NCBI GenBank assembly: GCA_014706295.1
Contig: JACSVZ010000006.1
Coordinates: 24,610,629 to 24,674,628 of the forward strand
DNA: 64,000 bases
Direction: 5' to 3'
Source: Lycocorax pyrrhopterus obiensis
Taxonomy: Eukaryota > Chordata > Aves > Passeriformes > Paradisaeidae
A program made the translations under genes and the position numbers. The first letter of the stretch is position 1, and every line of letters starts with the position of its first letter. Below the pieces are notes generated by a model that saw nothing but the letters and a program-made list of their open reading frames with translations, was not told the DNA's origin and ran no database searches. Shown here one piece after another: positions 10,511-23,939 of the stretch.

Positions 10511-13500
10511 GAACACTTTTTAACAGGATAACTTTAGTGAGCCATCACCAACTGCTCATTTTGACATTGCACATCTGCATCATGTTCCTACTGTCAGTCT
10601 ATACTGGCACAAGAAGTAGAAAGGTAGTAGAAAGCACCTTGCTGAAAATGGTGCTCGCTAGAAAATGCTTCCCTGGTAGTCATTTCACCCTGCCCAAACT
10701 GTGTTAGCGAGTGTTAAGCCACCTTGCTTTATGCTTCTTGCCTTATCCTTTGTAAAGCTATGCTGGCTGGGGTTTAGGTAAGTGCGACTGGCATTACTAG
10801 ATGTTGCTTACTCTGCTTGGGTACCCCATTTCCCTTCCCTCTTTCCCATATAACCTTCCTTAATATCTCTGTGATGAAACACTCAAGTATTCTTTCAGTG
10901 TTTTGGGCACAGCACAGCTGTGGTATAAACCAGGATAGCCACAGCTGCACAAAACATGGCTTGCAAAAAAAGCCCTGTCTGAAAATATTTGTTTTTCTGA
11001 TGCCTTATTTTCCTCACCTGAATCATCAGACAACCCTCTTTCCTCCACTCCCTTCCACTTGCTATGTCTAGAGGTGGTTGGTGGTGCTGAAGAGTTGGAC
11101 AAGTTGAGCTTACTTATCTTTTTGAACATTTGAATCTAAGGGACTTATGCATATTCTATTACATATTGAATGTGCAGGCTTGAACGTGCTTGTATGACCC
11201 TACTGCTCCTACAGCTTCTACCTTAAGGCTCAGAGGAAGTGTCTGGATCTTCGGCATAACATGAGAGAGACTAAATTTTATGCAGAGGCCATCCATAATG
11301 CTTAGCAGCACCTCAGCTATAAAACTCTGACTTGCAGATGTGCTTACTTTTTCTACCGCATGGATAAGAAGAAAAGAAAGAAAATATGTTACCCTTCTTT
11401 TATTTAATAGTCATGTGCCTTCTATTTCTGGCTAGTATTGCAGTCCAGACTGGTATGATACAGAATGAAAGGCAGCATAAAGCAGAATACTGATGATTAG
11501 AATGTCATCATTTCTGATGCATTAAAACAAAGTTTTTTAGTTGTTAACTTGCTATGTATCTAGAGAGTGAGATCATTCACTGTAGTGAATACTGAACTCA
11601 AGATGGCATAATCAAATTCATCCTTGGGGGAAATTACTAGTGAAGAAAATGCCAGTGCATTTGTGATACTGTAATTCCACACGCTGCACCCCTGAGAAGA
11701 CATATTGCTCGACGAGATGGTCCGTATCACCATTCACCCACTGAAGCACCATATGACCAAATTACTATGACTTGTCAAAGTATGTTAAACATTTTCAGTT
11801 TCACTGAAAATGAAATTTCTTCATTGACCTGGAAAAAGGGTTTGAAGCTGGTTTTCTTTCCATTCAGGCAATCAGAAAATGACTTTTCTTCAGAGTGGGA
11901 CAAATGCACTAAATCCCGTTTCTTTCCTGATTTATCTCCAGGGGCTGTGAAAGAAACCTAGAGAGACTGTCCTAGCCAAGGGTCTAACCCTTCAGAGGCA
12001 CTTAATGCCAATGAGAAAAGATAAGGCAAAACCTCCTTAGTTTTCTTTTTAGAAGGAGAATGGTGAAAGCAAAAGGTCAAGTTTTGCAGAATCTTTTTTT
12101 TTTCCCCAAGGATTTTTATGGGAGACACAGGACACCTAATGCTGACAAATACAGCATTCTTCAGGCACTGCATATTTGTCAGTGTACTAGAACAATATCT
12201 TTTCTCGTCTCTCATCAACTGAAATACTAGCTTTTTCTCTCCAGCTATATTTTTCTTGTGGCAGCCCACATGAAAAACAAAAACTTTTTTTTTTTTAAAG
12301 GGTCATTTTTACTGTATTGTTCACAGTCTTTCCTAGGGTTTTGGGTCTGGGTGCTCATCTCTCCCCAGCCATCCTAGAAACACTAAGTGTGGCAGAATGA
12401 CAACATTACTAAGGCAAGCCCAGAAGCCAGTTGAAGGATATGATGATTTCTATTATAAGAGATGTAAGAGGCAGCTAAAAATATAGCTTTAAAGTCAGTC
12501 TGAAATAAAATGAGGTATGCAGCTCTGTTCTGATTTACACCAGTAGTGCCTTTTTACTTCCAAGGAGTTATCAGCCATCTCCTCTGGTATAACAAATAAG
12601 ACTCATCCGACTGCATCTTTGTATGGGAAATTTTCTATTTCTAAATGCATCAAGCTCTGCTTCTCTTGTTTCTGGCCCTCATGACAAGGCTGCAGTAAGG
12701 ATCCAAGTAAATGTTCTCTGCCTGGCAGCTCAGCATATTGACATATACAAGAGCAATTACCAGAGAGTAAGGTAATCCTTAGGCTGTTTGCTTTGCAAAA
12801 GTCTTTGAGCTTAAGAAAGAGAATGGTTTGGAGTTCTCAGTCCAGTAGCTTGCAGCACTCTTTCCAGTGGACTACATATCTGAGTATAAGACTGCTCTTT
12901 AACTCCGTAGAGAATTTTGCTGTCATGGGAGCAGAGGGTAAGAAAATTTCTTACTCTAAATAGTGAGGACCACGTAAAACAGGGTATTCGTCCTCACATT
13001 TTTTTTTCTTCGTAATGGGTTATTTAGGAGTAATGTGCTTCTCACTTACACTAAAAGACTAGGGACTATGAATTTTATTTAATATTGCGCTATTTAATAA
13101 ACATATTTGGGTTTGTTCTGTTGGGGAGTAGTTTGCTCTATTAACACACCAACGGGCACTAATTTTTGGTGGGAAAAAAAATCTGGGCATTTTCAATAAG
13201 AAATAGTGCATCTGGGAGTTGATTTCCATTCAAACTCTTTATTTTCTTGGTGTATTTTTTCTAAAGATACCTAAAACAGACTATCTTATGTATCAACAGC
13301 CTACTGTAATAAAAGATTTTATATTAATTTGGAATGGTGATAATTTATGCAGGCAGTGCTGCAAAAACAGTCTTGGCCTTTTATTTAAAGCTAAAAACTA
13401 CATCAGACATACATCTTACCAACCTCCATACTTAATTCTGAAGTTTTCTGACCTCAGTCACGGTCCTGTCAAATCAGTGAGAGCCATCCTACTGACTTAA

Positions 13501-14655
13501 ATTCCTGGTCAACCGGGTCTAGCCTATCTTCTCTTTACAAGTGGAGTGCTGTGAAATACAGAATTATGTAAGTAACACTTTATTGTGTATAGTATAAATT
13601 CCTCTTTAAAAGTAAGAATGTGGTGTGTCTTGAAGCCCTCCAAGATGTTCACTCACTCTGTGATTCTTTTCTCCTATACCTGTGAACACATAACAATGAA
13701 TGAAAAGAATCTGACACATCTTGAAATAAGAAAAGTTAATTCAACTGTAAGTAAACATTGTAAGAAAACTTGCTATTTTTGACTTTAGCGTCCTGTGAAA
13801 AAAGTAACAAGAAATTCTTGAGAATTTGGGGCTTTATTAATGAAAATAAGGAATGAATTTTACTGAGATGAGTTTCAAAAAAAGACACTTCAAGTACTTT
13901 TCCTAGCTATTGCCATTGTATAATTGCATTAAAATGAATTTCATTCTCTTAGCTTGAGATACATTATTTGACCACAAAAGCATTCAACAGGAAACATTTA
14001 TGGCCTAAATAATTTAGTAGGGAGAAGAATTAAGATTGCTTAGCTTACTTTAAATAATTTAGAGATGATAGTAAAGGACATTGTAATCCAACAATAACTT
14101 GAAAAGTAAAAATTATTAGAACTTAATTTTTATGTTTAATCCAATTTTTCTTTCTTTTAGCATTAATTTGCTTAGGGATAGTGAATCAGGAAATAATTGC
14201 TTTAGAAGGAAATGACTCTGAAAAAGCACTTGCAGTTCAAGCTTCTTCTAGCTTATCAGCTCTACTTTGAAAAATTGAGTAAAAAGATTTATGAAAACCA
14301 ATAAGTTTTCCACTCAAGAAAAACCACACTGCAATAAGACATATACTGCCTGTTTCTCTTTGAGGTCTCATATTTTTGCCCCTGATGGAAAAATCATCTT
14401 ATTGAAAACAAAGCTTTATTTAAAAGACTCCACTCCATCTCAATAACCAGAAATTAATTTCAACAAAAATCATTATCTTTTAGTGGATTGAAATTTGGAA
14501 GTTTTTATAAAAGAAATATGCTGCAGGGTATACACTGCCCTTTGGCAGCTGACAGAGTTATATTTTGATCTGGAGAAAAAGCTTGTTGTGACAACACAAA
14601 AAAAGCAACAGCTTTATGACCAGTCAAAAGGGTTGACTACAAGTTGCTATTTTTA

Positions 14656-14700
14656 TTATTGATCATGATCTGTTCAAAGTAGGGAAATAATGATCAATAA
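14656..14700. repeat. Perfect 11-bp inverted repeat
   Basis: The arms are TTATTGATCAT (14656-14666) and ATGATCAATAA (14690-14700), with a 23-base spacer. They are AT-rich, so chance is plausible. Confidence 0.7.
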
Positions 14701-17700
14701 AAATTCATCAAATGTCATCATTTAAATGTGAACACTCATCAACTTACTACTTAGAAGTGGCTATTTTACTTTATAAATATTTAATCTGGTGGATGAATTC
14801 TTGTCTGTCAGATATGGCAAAAATTCCCTCTGATTCCAAGCCAGGTAAATTATAAGTGAGTGAGGATGACAAATATATAAAACACCATCTAAATGTGAAT
14901 CCTCTCTGAGCTAACTCACAGTACCAACATTGTATTATTTATTTGGGACTCTGCCCCTGATTTGAGCCAACATCTGAGACTTTGAAGAACATTTAGACCC
15001 TGTCTTGCCCTCAAAATTCATTTGCACATTAATTTTCCCCATCATATGACATGTGGGAATAGCACACAGTAGGACAGAGATCTTGCACTCCAGCAGAAAT
15101 CCTCCAGACCTGTGGGATGATATATTTAATCCTTATGCCTCAATAGAGCTGCACAGGCAATGAATGCTTTATACTGCCTCAGGGATCTAACCAGACAGAC
15201 AGAACGTAAGATCAATACTTCAGCCTGCAAAATTAAAGGACTCAGTAAAAACTTGTCATTTTTTCCGTTAAGTATAAGCACAAAAATAATAAACAGTCAT
15301 CATCATTACTCTTATATGCAAGATATTGCAATCATTGCTTTTAACATTATAAGAAAATCATGCTGCCTCATTACAGCTTGATGGTAATAGCTGATGCTGA
15401 TAAGTTTTCCTTTCCAACATAGTCACAGAGTAAAATTTAATAGAACACTATCAAGCATCAGAACCGTACTTTTAAACATAAGTAGAATATTATTATCATT
15501 ATTATTCCCTCCATCATTCAGGCTCTCTCTCAGGAAAAGCCAAAATAACCAAAGCAGGATTAGCAGACAAACCTATCAGAAAGTTTAGTCTGTAATCCTC
15601 TTCCTCAGTGTTTTAGAGAGATCCCTTTATGCATTTTCTGTGGGATGCAGAGTTTCTCAGCAGGGCTTCTTGCTACTTGATGTTGTACTCTTGTGATATC
15701 CCCAACAGGGCACAGAGTGCTCCGAGACAGGTGATGCTGTGCTGTCTTTTTCCACATCCCGTGTTCTTTTACCAGTTTGGAACATAATGATCCTAAATTT
15801 GTCAGTCTTTTCTCATGTTCTTAACTAAATGTACACATCCTATATCAAAGAAAAGTTAACAATTAAACCCTCTCCTCTCTTTACAGCCACCAAATCTCAT
15901 CTTCTAAGACATTCTTCGTGAGCAATAAGATTTGAAAAACCCTGGAATATTTTTCCGCATTTATTCTCCACTCTTTGTCAGTTCTATGATGGCAATAAGT
16001 CTTTCCTATTGCAGCCTCTACTTCTTGCAGAGCATCTAATGTTCAATAGTGCCAAATTTGTCATGCCACACTTTATGCTTACCTTCAGCCAACTTAATAT
16101 ACCTACTCACAGCATGATTTATAGTCTCAGGGCCTACTCACAAATCCTATTGTCCTCTCTTGGACATTTTCTACCTTCTGTCTTTGCTGTACTATGAATT
16201 AGGGTCCACAACACCTTGCTATAACATAACTTGGTTTTAGAATTTGATCCCAGATCATTCGTTGCATCCTCTCTCCTTCAAGCTGTTTATCAGCCCTGCT
16301 TAGTAGAGGTAGTTGTTCCCACCCTTCTATCCTAAATCCTCAACTGGTGTCACCTTTGTCCTTCAGATCTCCTGACAGCCACCTCAGGGGAGGTATTAAC
16401 CTACTTGTAAGCAGCTGTCTTCATCCAATACACCTACAGCAAAACAGCATAAAGCCAAAGCACACAGTATCTTTTCAGCTTAACTTCAGAGTGAGCTTTG
16501 TTTTTTTCAACAGTTATACTAAATCCCCAAAGCACTTTTTTTCCTTAACACAGCATTTCATATTGATAATGACAGTAATAATTACAAACTGATAAAGGAC
16601 TATTTGGCTGTGAATCTGTAAGTATTTCATAAACAGAGAAGACCAGCACAACAATTCTGAATGGTAAATCAGATTTAATACCCCTGTTTTAACATCTCAG
16701 CTTGCCTCAGAGGCACAGAATCTAAATCTCTAGAAAAAAACAATTTTTATTGATGCCCAGATTCATGTAGATGTTATCAACCAGAAATTGGGATACACTA
16801 AGTCTTCTACCCCTAAAAAAATTTCTTTGAGGCATTAATCTTTTTTAGTATAAAGTTTTTCCAAAAGCTTTATACCTGAGAAACTAAGTCTCTAACTTTC
16901 CTTCTTTCCTTCCTCCCTCCATTGATATTATCAGATTCCTAGAAATATTTAAATGTTAAACATAGATCTAACATCTGCTTTAACTTTTAAAATCTGATTG
17001 TGTGTAAGAATCAAAAGTGTTGCTAAGTACATAAAAAATTTTTCTTTCTGTTGCAAATTTGTTCCTAACATGAAGCAGCAGATTCTCCATGTCATCACTG
17101 CTCATTAGGGATAGATGTCAATAGTGACATGCTAGTAGCCAGTCTGGTAACTTTTTTTATCTTTATCAGTATTTGATTTTATGACATTAAATACCTATTA
17201 ATATCATCAGCAGCCATTATATTCTGAATGTTTTTATGTGATAGCACAAAAGGATCAGACTATGTCTACAGAAGCAAGGATTTACATTTCATAATAATAG
17301 AGGTTGTCACAATTTTTTGGAAAAGTTTTCAGTTTTGAGCATTGTGCTAGTGATAAATTTTTTCTCCTGTAAGTTGCAATTGAAACTGACCGCCAATATT
17401 TTGTCATTTCACACAGAACTGTGAGAATTCTTCGGTGCTTTTTCTATTGACCAAATTCTAGAAAATGTGTCTTATCTGTGAAGGACAACTATTGCCTTGA
17501 TTTCAAGAGAAAGAACTTAATGATGACACATACATTAGCTGGATACTTTATCTAGTTGAAATAAAAATATCTACCACCCTTCAGGGTTGAAATAGTTTAT
17601 GCATTTTGCTATTAAATGAAATCAACCAAATAAAAGTTTATTAACTAACTACATTTCAGCTTCCTACTCTCATGCACTTTTGTTCTAGAACTTGTTATAT

Positions 17701-20700
17701 GTGCAATCTGCTCATAATGTTTGGTTTCATTTGAAGGAAGATTACGAAAAAATGGAAGCATTATAGTTACCACAAGTGACATCAGCTATGGCCTAAGCCC
17801 TCACATAGCTAAAACCAAAACTTAGAATAGTAAAGCCCCATTTTTATTCCTTTGGTTCTGAAGAAAATAACTTGAATGTTTGTGTCACTGTACTCAGCAA
17901 TTTGTTTTGTTACTCTCACAATGCCACGTGCCATTCTCATTTTTATTGCGAAATTCTCAGAAGTGGGCCCAAAGCTGTGTTTGGAAGAACCTTTTCCTGG
18001 CACAATACTTAGGAGTTGCTCTAGACTCTACTGGAGCAGACTAGTCCACATTCTCCATTAGCACTTTTAGTCCTTTACGAGACTTGGGGAAAGACCACAG
18101 CACCTCAGCACAGGTTTTGGATATCATGTCATGCCCTACATATAACCATGCCTTCTGCAGCCCACTGTGAGTGAATTTTGGATGCTGTAGCACGTATTGG
18201 CACTTCTCCTAATATGCCTCCAGGAACTGGCCAAAATCTGTGCCATAACTTGGAATATATGATAGATCTTAGGTAAGGTTTCTGTGTTTCACAAAATAAA
18301 CTTAACTACCTGTCATGTTACTAGACACAAACATGATTACCCTGATTTTTGTTACAGTTTTGAAGTACCTTCTTCTTCTACCATTTTACTTTATATCACC
18401 TATTTTAAGCCTAGAAATTCCTACTAGTAAGTGTGTATAGACCTACAGCTCATTCAAGAATTTAAAATAAGAAACAAACACTTCAATTCACACCTGAAAA
18501 TAAAAAGAAAATAAAATGTAATCTGAAGTATTCTGTTTAGAATGAGAGCTTGTGTATCTTCAGTTCTCTTTTCTCAGTAACCACTTCATTTCTGAAAGAA
18601 ATGTGCAGAGAAACATTTTTATCTATAAAAAATATATATTGAATCAGTACCAGTGTTTATACTTATTAATTAAAAGATGTCTAGTAATTACTTTAAATAC
18701 TGCAAGAACAGTCAGAGTGATTTATCCTGGACCATATGCATTCATGGACACTGTAGGATGCTCCTTCTTGCAAGGTCCCATATTCAGCCACTTACCTCTA
18801 GTGCTACCCAATAACATTCGATCTAGTAAATGTTTAAATGCCAGTTCTTACAGATGAAAGAGGTTATACCAATTTGGCTCTTAAATTAGTGAAATTTAGC
18901 CAGCTAAGTAAAATTTAAAAAAAAAGTGCTTGCCCATAACAAACATAAGCAGTGTGTTCAGTTATTTTGTCCATATAACCTAAAAATAACCACAAATAAA
19001 AGTCCCTCCACAAATGCGTAAGTTCAATCAGCCATTTAATAGTAATAAAATCATGCCATTTCAAACATTTTCCATGTATTTATCTGGTAGTTCTCCAGCC
19101 TTTCAGTCACTGCACAAAGGACAGACTCTTCACAACATTTCTTTTCTCATCTCAATGACAAATGGAATGCTTTCTCTTCCAGTATGTTCTCAGTAGCACA
19201 ACCTAACAGTGTCTTACACAAACCTCACAGCTTCCCCTCTAAAGTTCTGGAAAGCTCCTTGCTGCATTTTACTGGGTCTGCTAACTTCTTATGTTTTCTT
19301 TCTATCATGGATATTCTTCAGTCATCTTCTTTCTTTAATACCCAAGAACGCTGAGTTTTTCACAGAGACCTGGCTTTGCCCTTTTTGAGAGACAATACAA
19401 AGTGATAACCTTCCTGGTCTGTGGTGGGGCAGGGTAACTTCAGACTCATTACTCCTGGGATAGGGAATTACATGAAATGATGAGATCATGTCTCCTTTGT
19501 TGTTTGCTGGATTTTTTTTTGTTCTGGAAGGCAGCTATGAGACAATCCAAGTCAATCTTGCTACTCTGAATAGTGTCCCTCTGAAGTACACAGTGAAAGT
19601 TAAATCTTTGGCATTGGCTTCTTGACCAGTTTCCTTTAGGTAACCTTGATTTGTTTACAATTCCTACAGTGCCAGTAATGCACCTAAGGTAATAAAATAA
19701 GCTAAACTTTTGTGTCCTTTATAAAAGTTACATTATATAACAGTTTAATTCCTAATGATTTGAATAGTGAAAATGTTTCTTTGGTGCAAAGCATTGCTGG
19801 CACCACAGTCTCCCGGTGTAAATGAGGAGGAATTTTTTTCTTTCCATTATAATGAATTCCTTTTTTTAATAACAGGGAAAATTAACCTGATTAAATTTAC
19901 CACAGCCTTATAACAAGTGGAAATTGCTGCCTCAGTCCAGAGTCAGTGATCATGTAAAATGCTCATTGAAACTAAGAGCATTCCCCAAAATGGCATTTAA
20001 GTAGCTTTGATGTGCAACTTCACTAAAAACATCACATCTCTGATGACACGGTGGTTGCCTGTAACAAAAAAAAATGAAGTTGAGATGCATTCTAATATTA
20101 ACTGAGAATGTTCCTGCTGTGAAATTATTATGTTACTGTTTGGTTGGGTATTTTTTCTATCCTATGATATTGGAACAAATCACCATCCAGTACAAAGAAT
20201 TTCATAATAGCTACACTAGAAGCCATGTCCCTTCTCCTTAATATAACTTAATTTATGCATTTTTTTTTTGTTTCTGGGGAGGAAAAAGACTGAGTAGAAT
20301 AGCCCTAAACTAGAAGCAGTCTGTTAGGCAAACCAGAACAGACAGCGAGACTGAGAGACTTGTAATGGGGAAAAAAATTATGATACATGATACTGTATTT
20401 TCTTTAAGTTATGCCATGCAGCCTTTTATTGAGTTTCTAGCAAGTTTGGAATTTTTAGCACTTTACCTTCTGCTGCAAACTTTGTATTACTGTGGGAGAT
20501 CTACAGCAACTGAACTTGGAAATGCAGTTTTAGAATAGATTTTTGGCAGCACTGAGTTCTTTAATAGGAGAAAGGATTTGAGATTGTACTCGGTAATAGC
20601 TGTAGATAAGACAGAGACTGAGCAGAAATGTTGTCTAGATGTCTTCGAAGTTATTTGATCTGGAGGTAGTCATTTGTTGGTCTATTTTTACTTCATGGGG

Positions 20701-23700
20701 AAAGGTCATGGAATCCTGAAAAATATTGCTGGAAAATGACAGCCTGCCCACAGTAATCATGCGAAGATCACATGTCTTCCGGATTAGATGCAACAGAAAT
20801 TCTGGCACAGCACAAGTGATGTTGAAAGACTTTTAAAGCAATCCTAAAGTAACTGGTATTACAACCAAAGGGGCAGAAGTGTTACTTAATTCTAGGGAAA
20901 GTAGAGATACCTTTGAGGAAGAATGATTAGCCAAAAGTTGTCACTGCTTGTCTCTAATCATGCTAAATGATGCAACTATATACATGATGTAAATAAGATG
21001 GAGATTGCTGCAAATGAGAAATATGATGAGCAGGACTGAACAGGCGGTGAAACCATTCCTGTTTGGTAATGATGATGATGATTTCCTTTGGATTTTAAAT
21101 TCCTGATGAAAGTAGATGCTGGTTCCACCTCTATTAATCTATGGGGTTGCTCACTCTAATTTCAGCTGCTCTAAACTCATGATTTAGGTTCATATTGTAT
21201 ATCACAAGAGATCACAAGTTAGATGAGCTGGCTGAATTTTAGTGATGCGGTGGGAGAAATCCCCTTTGAGAGGGTTCCTGGTGATCCAGTGCCATAGCTC
21301 AGGTGCCAAAGCTATACAAATTATCAAAGCATCACTTGTCCCTAAGTGTTTATATGTATTTTCTTGGAAGAAAATACATTCTGCTTAAATTTTTTGCACC
21401 TCTTGTCTCACATGGCCATAGCGCCTGAACTGACAGCAGGCCCTGGCCTATTACATTACCTAGTATTTTGATCTGAAATGTGACACAGGGGAACTATGTA
21501 ACCTCTGCAATACGACACACATTGAAGCCACTGCGTCAGCAAGTCATGATGTCTTTGGAAGGCAAATAAAAATACTGACTGTCAAAAAAAAAATCTAATG
21601 CTGGTCTCAATTTGTAAGGTACCTTGTCAACTTTGGCACACATTGACTACAGTCCTAGAAATCAAAAAGAATGTTTCATAATATATTGGGAATTTGTCTG
21701 GTTTTCTGTCCGCAATGATAACATGCTAAGAATGGGCGAACAAAGATAAATAATTTGTCTATTTCTAAATCCTTTAAACGTTGTGAAATAAGTAGGTATT
21801 ACAAGCAAAGTCTACTTTTTCTCATCTTGAACTAAAGAATAATAACAAACAAATAGACTGGATTTTACTAGTATGGCAATACAAGAGATTGATTGCTTAC
21901 AGGAAAAAGGAGAGCATATCTACACTAATTCCAAAAGATGAGATTTCATTTTAGAATGAAAATGATTATTTGGAATATATCACATAAGTTTAGAGGCTTG
22001 AAGAAAGTGAAAAATAATAAATTCCCCATTGAATAAATTCTAAAAGCTCAGAGCTGAGGCTGCTCTTCCCTTCTCACTTCTTTAGTCTTGTCTGACAAAT
22101 CCAGACTTATTAGCAGAGCTGTTGAGTGCCTTTAGCTTGAGCACCTCTTGAAGGATTTCTTGAAGCACCTTTCAGAAAGGTCCAAAGTGAGGATGTAAGA
22201 GAACTGAAGTGCTCCCCTTTGCTTTCTTACCGCTGTTCTGAATTATTTAGGCGGACAAAAGATAGGAAAGAATCTGTCTTTGGCAGGATAGAGCTTAATG
22301 CCTCTTTTAAATCTGCACCATTTCTTATGAGTGCCTCATGTTTGATTTTCCCCACTTGGAAAGCACAAAGCTGTGTGTAGGTGGAGATATAGTGAAAAAC
22401 TTCTTTGTATGGTTTGTGCTAGGAACTTTTACACCACGATGACAGCCATTTCTGGAAGTACGAAATACGTGGTTTGTAGTGCTGGCAGTGAACCTCAGGG
22501 ATTTGAAGAAATATTGCCAACAATATACAAGAAAACAGTGATACCACAACTCTGACGAAAACAGCACCTGGAGGACAGCAGAGGAAAATGTTCTTCCTAA
22601 TATTGCTGTGAATGAGAACCCAGCAGAGTAGGTAGATGTCCATGTGGGAAATGTTGTATATTATCAGTGAACTTCTTTCCTGAAAGCATTTTATTGTCAG
22701 GAGTCTTACAGATACCAGAAGCAATTCAAAATGGTGAGAAAGCTCCTTAATGACTATACTGTTCACATGTTAGGCAAAATTTGTGGTCACACTGAGACAT
22801 CTAGTGATACCATGGACATGTTGTAACACAGTGTTACAGTACACTTTTGTCATATATTTGTCGTTTCTGACAATAAAAAAGTGTACAAGAGCAAAAAATT
22901 TGGAAGAAACTGGTTGAACTTGCTGGCTGTTCAAGAGTGTTTTCTGCAGTCCCAGTTGTTTCTGTCCCAGGCAATTCATCTCTGTAAGCTTATCCTCAAG
23001 CTCTCTTTTATCATGATGGCAAAATTGTCATTGCTTTTCCCAAAGCTACGCTTGCTTCTTGAGGGCTAAATCTGTGTACCATGATGTAAGAGGGAAAGAT
23101 CTGTTTACTTGGCTGCTGCTTTCTCCACTGGCAGCACAATTCCCTGTTTCCCTATTCTGTTACTCAGAAAGCTTGTGTCACTTTGATCAAAAATGAATCA
23201 TAAGAAAAAAGGCACAGCAATAGAAGGGAAACAATTTCTGTTTGAATAAGAAAGAGAATCTGTAGTTCCCAAAATCTTCAGCACAGCGTAAGGTTAAAAG
23301 TGGAGGACAAAGTCTCCAGCTCTGGAACAGTGGTTTTATGTTGTCTCAAGAATAATCAGCTGCCTGTGGAAAAGGGCTGCTCTTTTTCACAGGAAATATA
23401 TTACATGGAGAGAATCCAAACAACATTACTGCTGGATAAGGAGAAGTCTGGTGAGCATCAGCAGTAGCTGAGGACCTTCATTCACAAGCAGTTATACAGA
23501 AAGAGAGGCAGCCTTGGCTGAGATTAAAGGGATAAATAATGAACAAACACAAAAGGCAACTACTTCTTTTGCTCTAATGTCTTTAAACTATAGCTTAAAA
23601 GAATCTGCTTCAAAGAAATAGACTTCTTCAGTGAGTCGACTTTTTCCAACCCAGAGAAACAGACAACTAAATTGTTGTGGTGTTTTCTCTTCTGACCCAT

Positions 23701-23917
23701 GAAAATATTCCTGCATTTGGGCTAGCAAAAATGCATTAAAATATTTTTTTAAATTCTTATGATTATTTAGATGATGTAAACAGGTTTAAAAATGTAAGAG
23801 TTAATCTATAGTGTTTGGACAACTGTAAATACAAGCATATAATTTTTTCCAAAATGAAACCATGTCTCAGGATGTCTTAAGTAGGTCATGGGTATGTTAA
23901 TTATAGACAAATATGTG

Positions 23918-23939
23918 TATATATATATATATATATATA
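23918..23939. repeat. (TA)11 microsatellite
   Basis: An uninterrupted TA run, followed by interrupted TA/ATA-rich sequence to about 23985. It is likely to vary in length between individuals. Confidence 0.9.

Noticed and set aside
15600..16460. Pyrimidine-rich stretch resembling reverse-strand ancient LINE sequence
   Set aside because: One fragment (TTTGTCAGTCTTTTCTCATG) recalls a CR1 segment, but the neighbouring segments do not follow in order.
22325..23530. Cluster of medium open frames on both strands that suggested a processed pseudogene
   Set aside because: Careful reading of the three + frames from 22900 gave frequent stops and no family motif. An apparent protein-like stretch came only from mixing frames freely.
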